In this document: piece by piece, positions 17,970 through 26,238 of the stretch
Numbering within the stretch: position 1 is the first letter of the stretch
Layout of the letters: each line of letters begins with the position of its first letter
Assembly (NCBI GenBank): GCA_031367895.1
Contig: JANLQP010000093.1
Span: 16,702 to 80,701 of the forward strand
Length of the DNA stretch: 64,000 nucleotides
Source: Ga0077555 sp031367895
GTDB lineage: Bacteria; Pseudomonadota; Alphaproteobacteria; Rhizobiales; Hyphomicrobiaceae
Direction of reading: 5' to 3'
Made by a program: the position numbers and the translations under genes
Notes under the pieces: model-generated
Database searches by the model: none
Seen by the model: the letters and a program-made list of their open reading frames with translations, nothing else
Told to the model about the DNA's origin: nothing

Positions 17970-19375
17970 GATGCCCTCCCCGCAGCGCGCGCATGGCCGC
18001 TGATGAACGCCGACACAGCAGCAAAGTCGTTGGGCAGAACGGTGACGCGTTCGGGGAGCTTACGCTGTTGCGCCACGATCGGCGGTTCCGGTGGCGGGGA
18101 ACCGACGGCCTTCGCCACCGCGGCGGGAAACTTGGCCGGATGGGCGGTCGCCAGTATCACCATGGGCACCTTCGGGTCGCGTTCTATCTTGCGGGCGGCG
18201 GCGGTGCCGACAGCTGTATGCGGGTCGGCGAGATAGCCGGTCTCCGCTTCGAGGCGGCGGATCTCGGCCATGGTTTCATCCTCGTCGGTGCGGGCAGCTT
18301 GGAAAATCTGCCGGAAATACGCATGCTCCGCGCGATCGAGCGCGAAGCTTTTCTGGGACTTCAGGCTTTCCATGTGAACTGCAACCCGTTCGGCGTCGCG
18401 ATCGGCAAGTTCGTAAAGCAGACGTTCGAAGTTCGACGAGATCTCGATGTCCATGCTCGGGCTTTGTGTCGACGTGACCCCCGTCGCCGCATAGCGCCCG
18501 GTTTCCAGCGTGCGCACCAGGATGTCGTTGACGTTGGTGGCGATGACCAGCCGCTCGACAGGAAGCCCCATGCTCATGGCGGCAAAGCCCGCGAACACAT
18601 CACCGAAGTTGCCCGTCGGCACGGTGAAACTGATCGGACGGTCGGGAGCGCCCAGCGCCACGCCCGAGGTGAAGTAATAGACGATCTGCGCCAAGATGCG
18701 CGCCCAGTTGATGGAATTGACGCCGGCCAACTGCAATCGGTCACGCAGCGCCAGATCGTTGAACATCGCCTTCACCAGCGCCTGGCAGTCGTCGAAGGTG
18801 CCATCGATGGCGATGGCATGCACGTTCGTCTCGGTCGGCGTCGTCATCTGCCGGCGCTGGACATCGCTGACTCGGCCATTCGGAAACAGGATGAAGGTGT
18901 CGATAGCGTCGCGGCCGCGGAACGCCTCGATCGCGGCGCCACCGGTGTCACCCGAGGTCGCGCCGACGATAGTTGCAGCAGCCCCGCGGCGGGTCAACGC
19001 GCGGTCCATCATGCGCGCCAGGACCTGCATGGCAAGATCCTTGAACGCCAGCGTAGGCCCATGGAATAGCTCGAGAATCCAATCTGACGGTCCGATCTGC
19101 ACCAGCGGTGCGATCGCGCGATGGGCAAAGCCTTTATAGGCATCAGCCAGCATCTGGCCCAGATCATTGTCGCTGATTTCGCCGCCGACGAACGGGCGCA
19201 TGACAGTGAGCGCCGTCGCCTCATAGGATTGCCCGGCCATCGCGGCGATCTCTTCGGCGCGCAGCAAGGGCCACGTTTGGGGCATATAGAGGCCGCCATC
19301 GCGAGCAAGCCCGGTCAGCAATACATCTTCGAAACCGAGGACCGGGGCCGAACCCCGGGTGCTCACGTATTTCAC
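17966..19375 (-). CDS. thrC: Threonine synthase
   Basis: PLP enzyme making threonine from O-phosphohomoserine, 469 residues, the long form of Gram-negatives. Seen in the sequence: the N-terminal STRG and DGGLYMP, the PLP lysine in GPTLAFKDLAMQ (Lys112), the phosphate-binding GATSGDTGGAA and the later VPTGNFGDVFAGF. The start is a GTG at 19375. It follows surf1 by 108 bases and overlaps the M16 gene. The thrC-M16 pairing is common in alphaproteobacteria. Confidence 0.96.
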   Translation of the reverse strand: MKYVSTRGSAPVLGFEDVLLTGLARDGGLYMPQTWPLLRAEEIAAMAGQSYEATALTVMRPFVGGEISDNDLGQMLADAYKGFAHRAIAPLVQIGPSDWILELFHGPTLAFKDLAMQVLARMMDRALTRRGAAATIVGATSGDTGGAAIEAFRGRDAIDTFILFPNGRVSDVQRRQMTTPTETNVHAIAIDGTFDDCQALVKAMFNDLALRDRLQLAGVNSINWARILAQIVYYFTSGVALGAPDRPISFTVPTGNFGDVFAGFAAMSMGLPVERLVIATNVNDILVRTLETGRYAATGVTSTQSPSMDIEISSNFERLLYELADRDAERVAVHMESLKSQKSFALDRAEHAYFRQIFQAARTDEDETMAEIRRLEAETGYLADPHTAVGTAAARKIERDPKVPMVILATAHPAKFPAAVAKAVGSPPPEPPIVAQQRKLPERVTVLPNDFAAVSAFISGHARAAGRAS

Positions 19376-19483
19376 GGCGCAGGAGGCCTTCCCTCAGGCT
19401 GGCGGAAGCAATCCTTCCACCTCGAGCCGAGGGATCAAATTAAAGCCGAAGCTTGGCAGCCACAAGGCAACCGACGGTGTTGG

Positions 19484-20284
19484 TCACGTCTTTCCCCAAC
19501 TGCGTCGTCGCGACGCGCCGAGGATGTTGCGTTCTCTGACCGTCTGTCGGTGACTGCGGATGAAGGCGATGTAAACACCGATCAGTGTCGCTGCGAGGCC
19601 GTACCAGGTGATCGCGTATTCGAGATGCCGGTTGGGCAGCTCCAGCCGGGTAACGCCGCCACGTGGTTCGCCGGGCGCGGGCTTGGTTCCGGGTGGCGCC
19701 GAAATGGCGTCGATGAAGAACGGCAGCACCTGCTTGCGGTTGCCCGGAAATGAGCCAAGTAATTGATTTGCCATGCCTTCCAGATCACGCCAGTACCACA
19801 TGTTGCGCGCGGGATCATTTGCCGGCGTGAACATCGCCGTGGTTCCCGGGCGCCGCAGGAGGCCGATGACCTCGGCCGTCGCGTTCTCGGTTTTGGCCGC
19901 GCGAGGGATCTTTCGCTCGCTGTCCGGGATAAAGCCGCGATTGACGATCAGCACGACGCCGGACGGCCCAACGAGCGGCGTATAGACGTGATAGCCCGGA
20001 CCGGTCGGTCCGGAGGCGTAATAGAACATCTCTTTCTCATGCAGGAAGCGGCCGCGCGCCCGCACCGGCGTATACTCGAGGTCCTGGCCAGACTGAAACA
20101 GCGTGACCGCGCCATCGAGGATGATCGGCTCGGCGGTCGCTCGCGACTGAATCTGCTCGATCAATACTTCCTTCTTGGCCTTGCGATCGAGTTGCCAGGT
20201 GCCAAGCCCGAACAGAATCACGAACGCCAGCGCGACGCTCAGCGTGAGGACCGTGAGATCGCCGCGGACGCCTTCGGTCGTCAT
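19484..20284 (-). CDS. surf1: SURF1 family cytochrome c oxidase assembly protein
   Basis: Inner-membrane protein that helps insert heme a into the aa3-type oxidase. The 266-residue product has the SURF1 layout: an N-terminal membrane helix followed by GTWQLDRKAKKE, a large periplasmic loop with GYHVYTPL and VNRGFIP, and a C-terminal helix (YAITWYGLAATLIGVYIAF). The ATG at 20284 has TGAGG upstream and starts the conserved part; the upstream extension is unlikely. It is separated from the cox operon that it serves (34.4-40.1 kb) and lies on the opposite strand. Confidence 0.93.
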   Translation of the reverse strand: MTTEGVRGDLTVLTLSVALAFVILFGLGTWQLDRKAKKEVLIEQIQSRATAEPIILDGAVTLFQSGQDLEYTPVRARGRFLHEKEMFYYASGPTGPGYHVYTPLVGPSGVVLIVNRGFIPDSERKIPRAAKTENATAEVIGLLRRPGTTAMFTPANDPARNMWYWRDLEGMANQLLGSFPGNRKQVLPFFIDAISAPPGTKPAPGEPRGGVTRLELPNRHLEYAITWYGLAATLIGVYIAFIRSHRQTVRERNILGASRRRSWGKT

Positions 20285-20309
20285 AATTGTTGCCTCATAT
20301 TTCTCGGCC

Positions 20310-20366
20310 CTTCGGATTGCCACGTCACGCCGCAGGCTTGCTTCGCCGCGACGTGGGCATCCGAAG
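20310..20366. repeat. Inverted repeat between surf1 and DUF983 (family A-like)
   Basis: Two 17-base arms, CTTCGGATTGCCACGTC at 20310-20326 and GACGTGGGCATCCGAAG at 20350-20366, pair with only a two-base mismatch around a 23-base loop. The arm CTTCGGATGCCCAC is also the core of the repeats at 8.0 and 47.7 kb. It sits in the 99-base gap between DUF983 and surf1 and could form a hairpin in their shared transcript. Confidence 0.8.
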
Positions 20367-20383
20367 CGACAAGAACAAGAGCC

Positions 20384-20758
20384 TCAACCCCGGTCGATGC
20401 GGCCTTCACCGGCTGTGTGCTTCCATTGCAGGCCGATCAGCTTGGACTTAAGCGTGCGCAGAAGCACGACGGCCGCCACCGGAGTCAGCAAGCCCCAGAG
20501 CAGCACATGTGCCCAAGCCGGCAAACCGAATTTGAACTCGGCGATCAGTGCGCCACCGAGCATCAGCACACCCAGGATGAAGATGGCGAAGATTGCCGGT
20601 CCATCCCCAGCATCCGCGAAAGTGTAGTCTAGACCGCAACGATCGCAAGCCGATCTGACGGATAGGGTGAACGGCCCCTGGAACAACTGGCCCTCGCCGC
20701 ACTTCGGGCAACGGCCGGAAAGGCCAATCGCCCGACGGGATTGCGGATGGTCTGTCAT
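20384..20758 (-). CDS. DUF983 family membrane protein
   Basis: A 124-residue protein. The N-terminus has the DUF983 zinc-ribbon-like pattern CPKCGEGQLFQGPF and then CDRCGLDY, giving four Cys. Two membrane segments follow (AIFAIFILGVLMLGGALI and VLLWGLLTPVAAVVLL). In rhizobia this family usually sits directly after coxC and before surf1, and a role in oxidase biogenesis is presumed but unproven. Here it precedes surf1, but coxC is 19 kb away. Confidence 0.88.
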   Translation of the reverse strand: MTDHPQSRRAIGLSGRCPKCGEGQLFQGPFTLSVRSACDRCGLDYTFADAGDGPAIFAIFILGVLMLGGALIAEFKFGLPAWAHVLLWGLLTPVAAVVLLRTLKSKLIGLQWKHTAGEGRIDRG

Positions 20759-20797
20759 TCGTGCCTTTCAATCGAGGGCAACGGATTGCACGCTGCT

Positions 20798-21553
20798 CTA
20801 TTTGCTCGCCGTGTCGCGTGTGAGGTTCATGTGGTACGAAAAGCGGTCGGCTGGATGTAGGTTGATCGACATCTCGACCAGCCGCCTGCCGGTCACGTAG
20901 TAGCGCCGCGTGAACTTCAATGCTGGCGAGCCGGGCTTGGTCTCTAGATCGGCAGCCTGCGCGGCATCGAGAATCGACGCCTCGATCTGCTGTGAGACCT
21001 CGATCACGGTTTCGCCATAGCGGGTTTCGATCAGCGACCAGATGGCGGTCCTGAGCGAACTCTGATCGGTGGCGATATCCTTGTAGGCGGCGTCCAGATA
21101 AACCTCGGAATGGCAAATCGGCGGCTCGCCCTCGGCGGCGCGCCGAATGCCGTCGATGCGCACCCAGCGCTTGCGCGGACGGCAGCCAAGGGCTTCGGCG
21201 AGCGTGCCGCGGGCCTCGATCTCCTCGTGGCCCTTGAGATCGAACCTAGTCTCCTGCGCCAGCTGCAACAGTTCGGACAGCGACTGGATCGAGTGCGAGT
21301 AGCTCTGGTCCGTGTTGCGCGCTTCAACCCGGGTGCCGACGCCCTTGCGCGCCGAGACGAGGCCTTGCTGGCGCAAATGCTGAATGGCCTGCCGCACCGT
21401 GTAGCGCGACACGCCGTAAGCATCGGTCAGCTCGGCCTCGGTCGGGAGCAACTCGCCCACGGCATAGGTTCCGATCGCGATGCGCTCGCCCAGCATTTGC
21501 GCGAGCTGGATGTAGAGCGGTTGCGCGGCTGCGGAATCGACGGCATCAGTCAT
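20798..21553 (-). CDS. GntR family regulator with UTRA ligand domain (HutC type)
   Basis: A 251-residue repressor-type regulator. The N-terminal winged helix shows the GntR pattern (LPTEAELTDAYGVSRYTVRQ then GLVSARKGVGTRV, residues about 35-80). The UTRA effector domain fills residues about 95-245. HutC-type members bind small acids, amino acids or sugars. It lies 35 bases after an MmgE/PrpD gene on the same strand and is probably in its operon. The likely target is the divergent region with the MFS transporter at 23.1 kb. Confidence 0.9.
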   Translation of the reverse strand: MTDAVDSAAAQPLYIQLAQMLGERIAIGTYAVGELLPTEAELTDAYGVSRYTVRQAIQHLRQQGLVSARKGVGTRVEARNTDQSYSHSIQSLSELLQLAQETRFDLKGHEEIEARGTLAEALGCRPRKRWVRIDGIRRAAEGEPPICHSEVYLDAAYKDIATDQSSLRTAIWSLIETRYGETVIEVSQQIEASILDAAQAADLETKPGSPALKFTRRYYVTGRRLVEMSINLHPADRFSYHMNLTRDTASK

Positions 21554-21588
21554 AGGCGTCTTTCAAGTCCGGTTTCGTGTCCGTCAGT

Positions 21589-23064
21589 TCAGATGGCGTT
21601 CGGCGACCATGCGGCAAGTGCCTCGGCCGCAAGCGGCGCCGCATCCAGGCCAAGCATCGCCGCCTCCATGCGCGCCGAGACATCGTCGTTGAATGCCGTT
21701 GCAGCGTTGCCACGGAACTTGGCGACGATCTCGGCATTTGTAAGGGGCCGCTCTGCGGCACCGCGATTGATGTGCTCGCGGTGCGACACCGTGCGCCCAT
21801 CGTCGAGCGTCACCACCACCTCGCCCGAGTAGGCCTTCGGGAACGGGCTGTCCTCATAGGTGCTGTACGTGACTTTTTGTGTCAAGGCCATGATCTCGGG
21901 GTCCGTGATCTCCGCCGGCTCGAGCTCGGCAAGGCCGAGCCTGCCCCGCACCAGCGCCGCCGCGGTCAGCCATTGCACGGAGAACTGCGCATCGTAGCTG
22001 TTGGCCGGCTTCAGCTTGTTCGCAACCGGCTCGCAGATCACCTTGAACGTTCCAGAGGGAACGCGCGTTTCGATCGCCGTGATGCGTTGTAGGTCAATAC
22101 CCTTTGCCCGGATCGCCAATGCGGCGTCGATGCAGGCATGCGTGAAATGACAGGCCGGGTAGGGCTTGATCGCGGTCTGCGACAACTCCCACACTTGGCC
22201 GAGGCCGGCGGTCGCAAGCGACAGGTCCGCTTGCTCGCGGTAGCTGCCCAGATATGCGTTGTAGAGGCCGAAACGGCCATCGTAGGGCTTCGTCGCGCCG
22301 ACGAAACCTTCGCGTGCCAGCGCAGCGGCCGTCATGCCGGCCTGAGCCGCCCAACCCGGATGCAGACGCTTGTTCCAGGCACCGTCCTCGACGAATTCGA
22401 GGCTGCCCGACGCCATCGACACAGCGATACCTTGCGCCATCGCCAACTGCTTCTCAGTGAGACCCATCAGCCGGCCGGCTGCGAGCGCGCAACCGAACAC
22501 GCCGATCAGGCCTGTCGGATGGAAGCCCACCTGATGGAAGCCGCTTTTCGCCACCGATGCGATGCGGGCCGCCGTTTCGACGCCGATGACGAACGCCGTC
22601 ACCATGGCTTGGCCCGTGGCGCCGACATGCGCCGCCGTCGACAGCACCGCCGGCAGAACACTCGCCGTCGGGTGGATTATGCCCGCCACGTGCGTGTCGT
22701 CGTAGTCGAGGCCGTGGCAGAGATAGCCGTTCAAAATCGCCGCGTCGCGGGGCGACAGGCGCGCCGGGAATCCGAAAACGGGCACCTTGCCGTCGCCGCC
22801 GAGGCCGCGCATGGCGGTGAGCACGCGGTGCGCATGGTCGTAACGCGACGCGGCCACCGCGATTCCCGCGGCATCCAACATGTGATGCACTGCGCGGACG
22901 CGGATGCTGGCGGGAATGTCGGTGTGCGCCGTCCGCGCCGCGAAGCGCGCCAACTCGGCCGTGATCGGTGCGGCGGGTCCGGTGCCGGCGGCATTGCCCG
23001 CGACGTTCGCGGCGTCGATCTTGGCGGTGGTTTTAAGCATGGTCGTGCTCGGCTTGGCACTCAT
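21589..23064 (-). CDS. MmgE/PrpD family protein (dehydratase/isomerase-like)
   Basis: A 491-residue member of the MmgE/PrpD family, whose best-known member dehydrates 2-methylcitrate and which also includes aconitate decarboxylase and iminodisuccinate epimerase. Family landmarks are NGYLCHGLDYDDTH (about 125-140), IGVETAARI, the HPTG motif in GFHPTGLIGVFG and a C-terminal PYPACHFTHACIDAAL. The ATG at 23064 is chosen because the preceding 20 codons lack family character. The gene is followed by a GntR regulator and is divergent from an MFS transporter, suggesting a small uptake-and-degradation unit for one organic acid. The substrate is unknown. Confidence 0.88.
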   Translation of the reverse strand: MSAKPSTTMLKTTAKIDAANVAGNAAGTGPAAPITAELARFAARTAHTDIPASIRVRAVHHMLDAAGIAVAASRYDHAHRVLTAMRGLGGDGKVPVFGFPARLSPRDAAILNGYLCHGLDYDDTHVAGIIHPTASVLPAVLSTAAHVGATGQAMVTAFVIGVETAARIASVAKSGFHQVGFHPTGLIGVFGCALAAGRLMGLTEKQLAMAQGIAVSMASGSLEFVEDGAWNKRLHPGWAAQAGMTAAALAREGFVGATKPYDGRFGLYNAYLGSYREQADLSLATAGLGQVWELSQTAIKPYPACHFTHACIDAALAIRAKGIDLQRITAIETRVPSGTFKVICEPVANKLKPANSYDAQFSVQWLTAAALVRGRLGLAELEPAEITDPEIMALTQKVTYSTYEDSPFPKAYSGEVVVTLDDGRTVSHREHINRGAAERPLTNAEIVAKFRGNAATAFNDDVSARMEAAMLGLDAAPLAAEALAAWSPNAI

Positions 23065-23198
23065 GGTAGGTTTGCCCTTCGGATTGTGCTGCTCGGTTGC
23101 ATGGCAGCCGGGCGCTGCCCGCACTGGCTACCAGACTTTCAATAAGCTATTTCCTTGTCCGGACATATATATACGATGGTGCGGTCGGGGTCACGAAT
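23065..23198. promoter_or_regulatory. Divergent promoter region with candidate GntR operator
   Basis: This stretch separates the divergent MmgE/PrpD and MFS genes. It contains the perfect palindrome TGTCCGGACA (23156-23165) immediately followed by an alternating AT run (ATATATATA, about 23165-23173), unusual in this GC-rich DNA. A palindrome next to AT-rich -10-like sequence between the two genes, with a GntR gene in the same cluster, makes it the best operator candidate. Assignment to that regulator is inference. Confidence 0.5.
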
Positions 23199-24467
23199 TT
23201 GGCGAACGTAGATCAGGCGCCAGCGGTCGCGATGCCGCCCACGTCCGAGCAACCGCCGAAAGTCGTTCCCGGCATCGGTTTGCCGGCCCTGGTTGGCTTG
23301 GTAACCGGCGTGCAGGCGCTTGTCACCTTCACCGTTCTCGCCTTGCCGACACTCGCGATTCGCGCAGCGCCGGACTTCGGCGTCGGGCCGGAGGCCGTCG
23401 GCTACCAGATCAGTGTCATCTATTTCTCGGCCGCCAGTACTTCGAGCGTGGCCGGCTTGCTGGTTCGCCGCTATGGCGCCGCGCTCGTCAGCCTCGTGGC
23501 GCTCGGTTTCAGCGGGCTCGGGCTGCTCGGCATCGCCACGGGTTCACTGGTGCTGGCAGTCGTCGGCTCGCTGTCGCTCGGTTGTGCCTACGGCATCATC
23601 AACCCGGCCGCCTCGCACCTGCTGTTGCGGTTCGCGCCGCGTCAGCATCAGAACCTGATCTTCGCCCTGAAGCAGACCGGCGTGCCGCTCGGCGCCATTC
23701 TGGCTGCGCTGATGCTCCCCTCGCTCTCTGAGCGCTCCGGTTGGCGCATGGCGCTGGTCGTCAGCGTGGCAATGCTGGTCACGCTGGCAATTCCACTGGC
23801 ATTAGCGCGTCCACGCCTCGACGCCGATCGCGATCCGGCAGCGCGGCTTGGCGGCAGCCTGTTGCAGGGCGTTCGCCTGGTCGTCGCGCATCCCGTGCTG
23901 CGCCCGCTCGCAATCATGGGGTTGGCGTATGCCTCGTTCCAGTTCTGCCTGTTCACGTTCCTGATCAGCATGCTGGTGCAGGACTTCGGCTGGTCGCTGG
24001 TTGCTGCCGGCGGGCTCGCGACCTTGATGCAGATCGGCGGCGTCACCGGCCGCATTGCCTGGAGCGTACTCGCCGACCGGATCGGCAACGGCCTCTGGGT
24101 GCTGCTGGTGATCGGCGTCGCGTCGTCCGTGCTGGGGCTCTGCGTCGCCTTTGCGGGTCCTGCCTGGCCGGTGCCGCTGCTCTCCGCGTTGCTGCTGGCA
24201 TTCGGCTTCTGCCTCGTCGGCTGGAACGGGCTCTGGATGGCCGAGATCGCGCGTACGGCCGGCCAAGCGAACGTCGGCCTTGCGACCGGCGGCGTGCTGG
24301 TTTTTACCTACGTCGGCGTCATGATGGGGCCAGCAGCGTTTGCGCTGCTCTACCGTTCCATCGGTAGCTACACCGCGACTTTCGGCGCCTTCTCCGTGCT
24401 CACGTTGATCGGCGCCGCGGCGCTGCTGGCAGCCATCCGCCACCGGGCGAAAACCGGCGCGGCCTGA
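23199..24467 (+). CDS. MFS transporter
   Basis: Inner-membrane transporter of about 422 residues with twelve predicted membrane segments; an internal loop with ARPRLDADRDPAARL splits the two halves. LALKQTGVPLGAILAALM and the AYGIINPAASHLLL region are typical of CynX/NarK-like and organic-anion MFS members. The start is uncertain: the frame is open from 23097, a TTG at 23199 has GGGG upstream, and an ATG lies at 23232. Divergent from MmgE/PrpD, it probably imports that enzyme's substrate. It converges on the PstS-OmpA gene. Confidence 0.85.
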   Translation: MANVDQAPAVAMPPTSEQPPKVVPGIGLPALVGLVTGVQALVTFTVLALPTLAIRAAPDFGVGPEAVGYQISVIYFSAASTSSVAGLLVRRYGAALVSLVALGFSGLGLLGIATGSLVLAVVGSLSLGCAYGIINPAASHLLLRFAPRQHQNLIFALKQTGVPLGAILAALMLPSLSERSGWRMALVVSVAMLVTLAIPLALARPRLDADRDPAARLGGSLLQGVRLVVAHPVLRPLAIMGLAYASFQFCLFTFLISMLVQDFGWSLVAAGGLATLMQIGGVTGRIAWSVLADRIGNGLWVLLVIGVASSVLGLCVAFAGPAWPVPLLSALLLAFGFCLVGWNGLWMAEIARTAGQANVGLATGGVLVFTYVGVMMGPAAFALLYRSIGSYTATFGAFSVLTLIGAAALLAAIRHRAKTGAA

Positions 24468-24551
24468 GGGCCAATGCCGCCGCAGCCGGCCGGAGCGCAT
24501 CATTCGTCACAGGCGTGAACGCGGCGCTACGGTCGTCGTTACCGACGCGCC

Positions 24552-26198
24552 TCAATCACGCACCCAGACCTCGACACGCCGGTTGAGATAAAGCCCGTGC
24601 GGGGTATCGCTGCAGGCGACCGGGGCCAAGGCGCCGAAACCGCGCGCGGCAATCGTTTGCGGATTGAGCGCGCCGCCCGATGCCGCAAGCAATGCGGCAC
24701 GCACCTGGGTGGCACGGCCGAGAGAGAGTGCCGTATTCTGAGGAATGCCGCCGATCGGATCGGTGAAGCCGAGCAGCATTACCGATTTGGCACGCATCTG
24801 TTGGCTCTGCAGATGCTGACTGAGGCGCATCAGATCCTGACGTGATTTGGCATCGAGCTCAGCCGAGGCGGGCGCGAACCGGAACGTTGCCGACAACCGG
24901 CGTGCGCCTTCGGTTTCGGCAAGGAGCCGCCGCAATTGGACTGCGTCGAGCACGGCGATCGGTTGTCTGGCTGCAAAAGCCATGCGCGCCGCGCGCGCCT
25001 TCTCGTCCGCCGTGTCGAACGACTGATCGACGAATTGACTGGCCGTGACCGATGTCTGCGCCTCGGACGAAAGTGCGAATTGCAGAAACCCTCGCGCCAT
25101 CGGCTGTTCGAGCGCCGCCGCCGTATACAGATACAGCTGTCTGGCGAGCGGGTATTCGCCGGTCTTCAGGGCAAACGGCGTTGGACTGGCCGGCAGCCCG
25201 CACGTCGTCTCGACGTCGACGCTCCGGGTGTTGCCGACGAACGCCATTGCCGTGAAGCCGATGGCATGCGGGTCGCGCGCGATCTCGTCGGCCAGATCGC
25301 CGTTCGCCAGGATCTGGCGTGCAGCCGGCGACACCTTCAGGCCGCGCGGCTTGAGCACGAGATTGTCGAAAATGCCGGAGGTGCCTGTGTTTTGGTCAAG
25401 CGTCAGCACGGTGATTGGCGCCTTTGGCAAACCGAGCTCGGACCAGTCCTTGATCTCGCCGGCAAAGATCCGGGCCAAGGTAGCCATGCTCAACGAGGCC
25501 ACGGCGTTTTCCTGCGCGACAATCACTGCGATCCCATCAAGGCCGAGAACATGCTCATGCTGGGTCGGGCGGATCTGCGGGAAAGCAGCTGCGAGTGCGG
25601 CAAATTCCGGCGCCAGAATGCGCCGGTCCGCCATGCCGATCAGAGCAGCACCGTTGGCGAGCGCCGGAAACGCCGACGCGGAGCCGCGGCGCTGCAACTC
25701 GATTGTTACGATCTCGGTGCCACCAGCGCCGCGCAACCTGTAAGCGAGGGACAACGGATCGGTCCCGGCAATTTGCGTGACGTCCGCCTCGAGCTTCGCC
25801 GCATAAGCGCGGATCAGAGTCGGCATCAACCCGGAGCCGATCGTATTGGAGCCGTGGATCGCGAAGCGTTGTGCCTTTTCAGCGCTGGCGGGCTTTTCCG
25901 AGCCCTGAGTCAGTGGGATTTGTGCCGCAGCCGTTATCGCCACCCGGTTGCCGCAGTCACTGCCCGTGCAATCGAAACGCGCCGCTTCGAGATCAAGCGT
26001 GCCATAGGCATCCGTTTCAATGCGATAGATTCGCCCGTCGAACGCCGCGAGCTTCCCCGCGATCTCGAAGCCGCCCTCCTTCAGGCGAAGCACGATCTCG
26101 GATGCTGCGCCGCCGGTAACGCCGCCGGTAACGCTGGCGAGTGCGGAGACCGCGACCGTCAAAACAGCAACAGCCGCACGCTTCGTGTTCAAAATCAT
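24552..26198 (-). CDS. PstS-like substrate-binding domain fused to OmpA peptidoglycan-binding domain
   Basis: A 548-residue exported protein. After the signal peptide (AAVAVLTVAVSALASVTGG) a short N-terminal module (EIVLRLKEGGFEIAG to CTGSDC) precedes a phosphate-binding-protein-like domain. That domain begins AIHGSNTIGSGLMP and contains the ligand-contact-type block LDQNTGTSGIFDNLVL (about 125-400). An OmpA C-terminal domain follows (FRFAPASAELDAKS, LLGFTDPIGG, NTALSLGRATQVRAAL, NRRVEVWV). The OmpA domain should tether it to the cell wall, so it may sense or hold anions rather than feed a transporter; no pst genes are nearby. The ATG at 26198 begins the signal peptide. It is last of three same-strand genes. 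Confidence 0.85.
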   Translation of the reverse strand: MILNTKRAAVAVLTVAVSALASVTGGVTGGAASEIVLRLKEGGFEIAGKLAAFDGRIYRIETDAYGTLDLEAARFDCTGSDCGNRVAITAAAQIPLTQGSEKPASAEKAQRFAIHGSNTIGSGLMPTLIRAYAAKLEADVTQIAGTDPLSLAYRLRGAGGTEIVTIELQRRGSASAFPALANGAALIGMADRRILAPEFAALAAAFPQIRPTQHEHVLGLDGIAVIVAQENAVASLSMATLARIFAGEIKDWSELGLPKAPITVLTLDQNTGTSGIFDNLVLKPRGLKVSPAARQILANGDLADEIARDPHAIGFTAMAFVGNTRSVDVETTCGLPASPTPFALKTGEYPLARQLYLYTAAALEQPMARGFLQFALSSEAQTSVTASQFVDQSFDTADEKARAARMAFAARQPIAVLDAVQLRRLLAETEGARRLSATFRFAPASAELDAKSRQDLMRLSQHLQSQQMRAKSVMLLGFTDPIGGIPQNTALSLGRATQVRAALLAASGGALNPQTIAARGFGALAPVACSDTPHGLYLNRRVEVWVRD

Positions 26199-26238
26199 GG
26201 ACGATCGCTTTCGTCGAATGCCGATGCCGGACTGCAGG

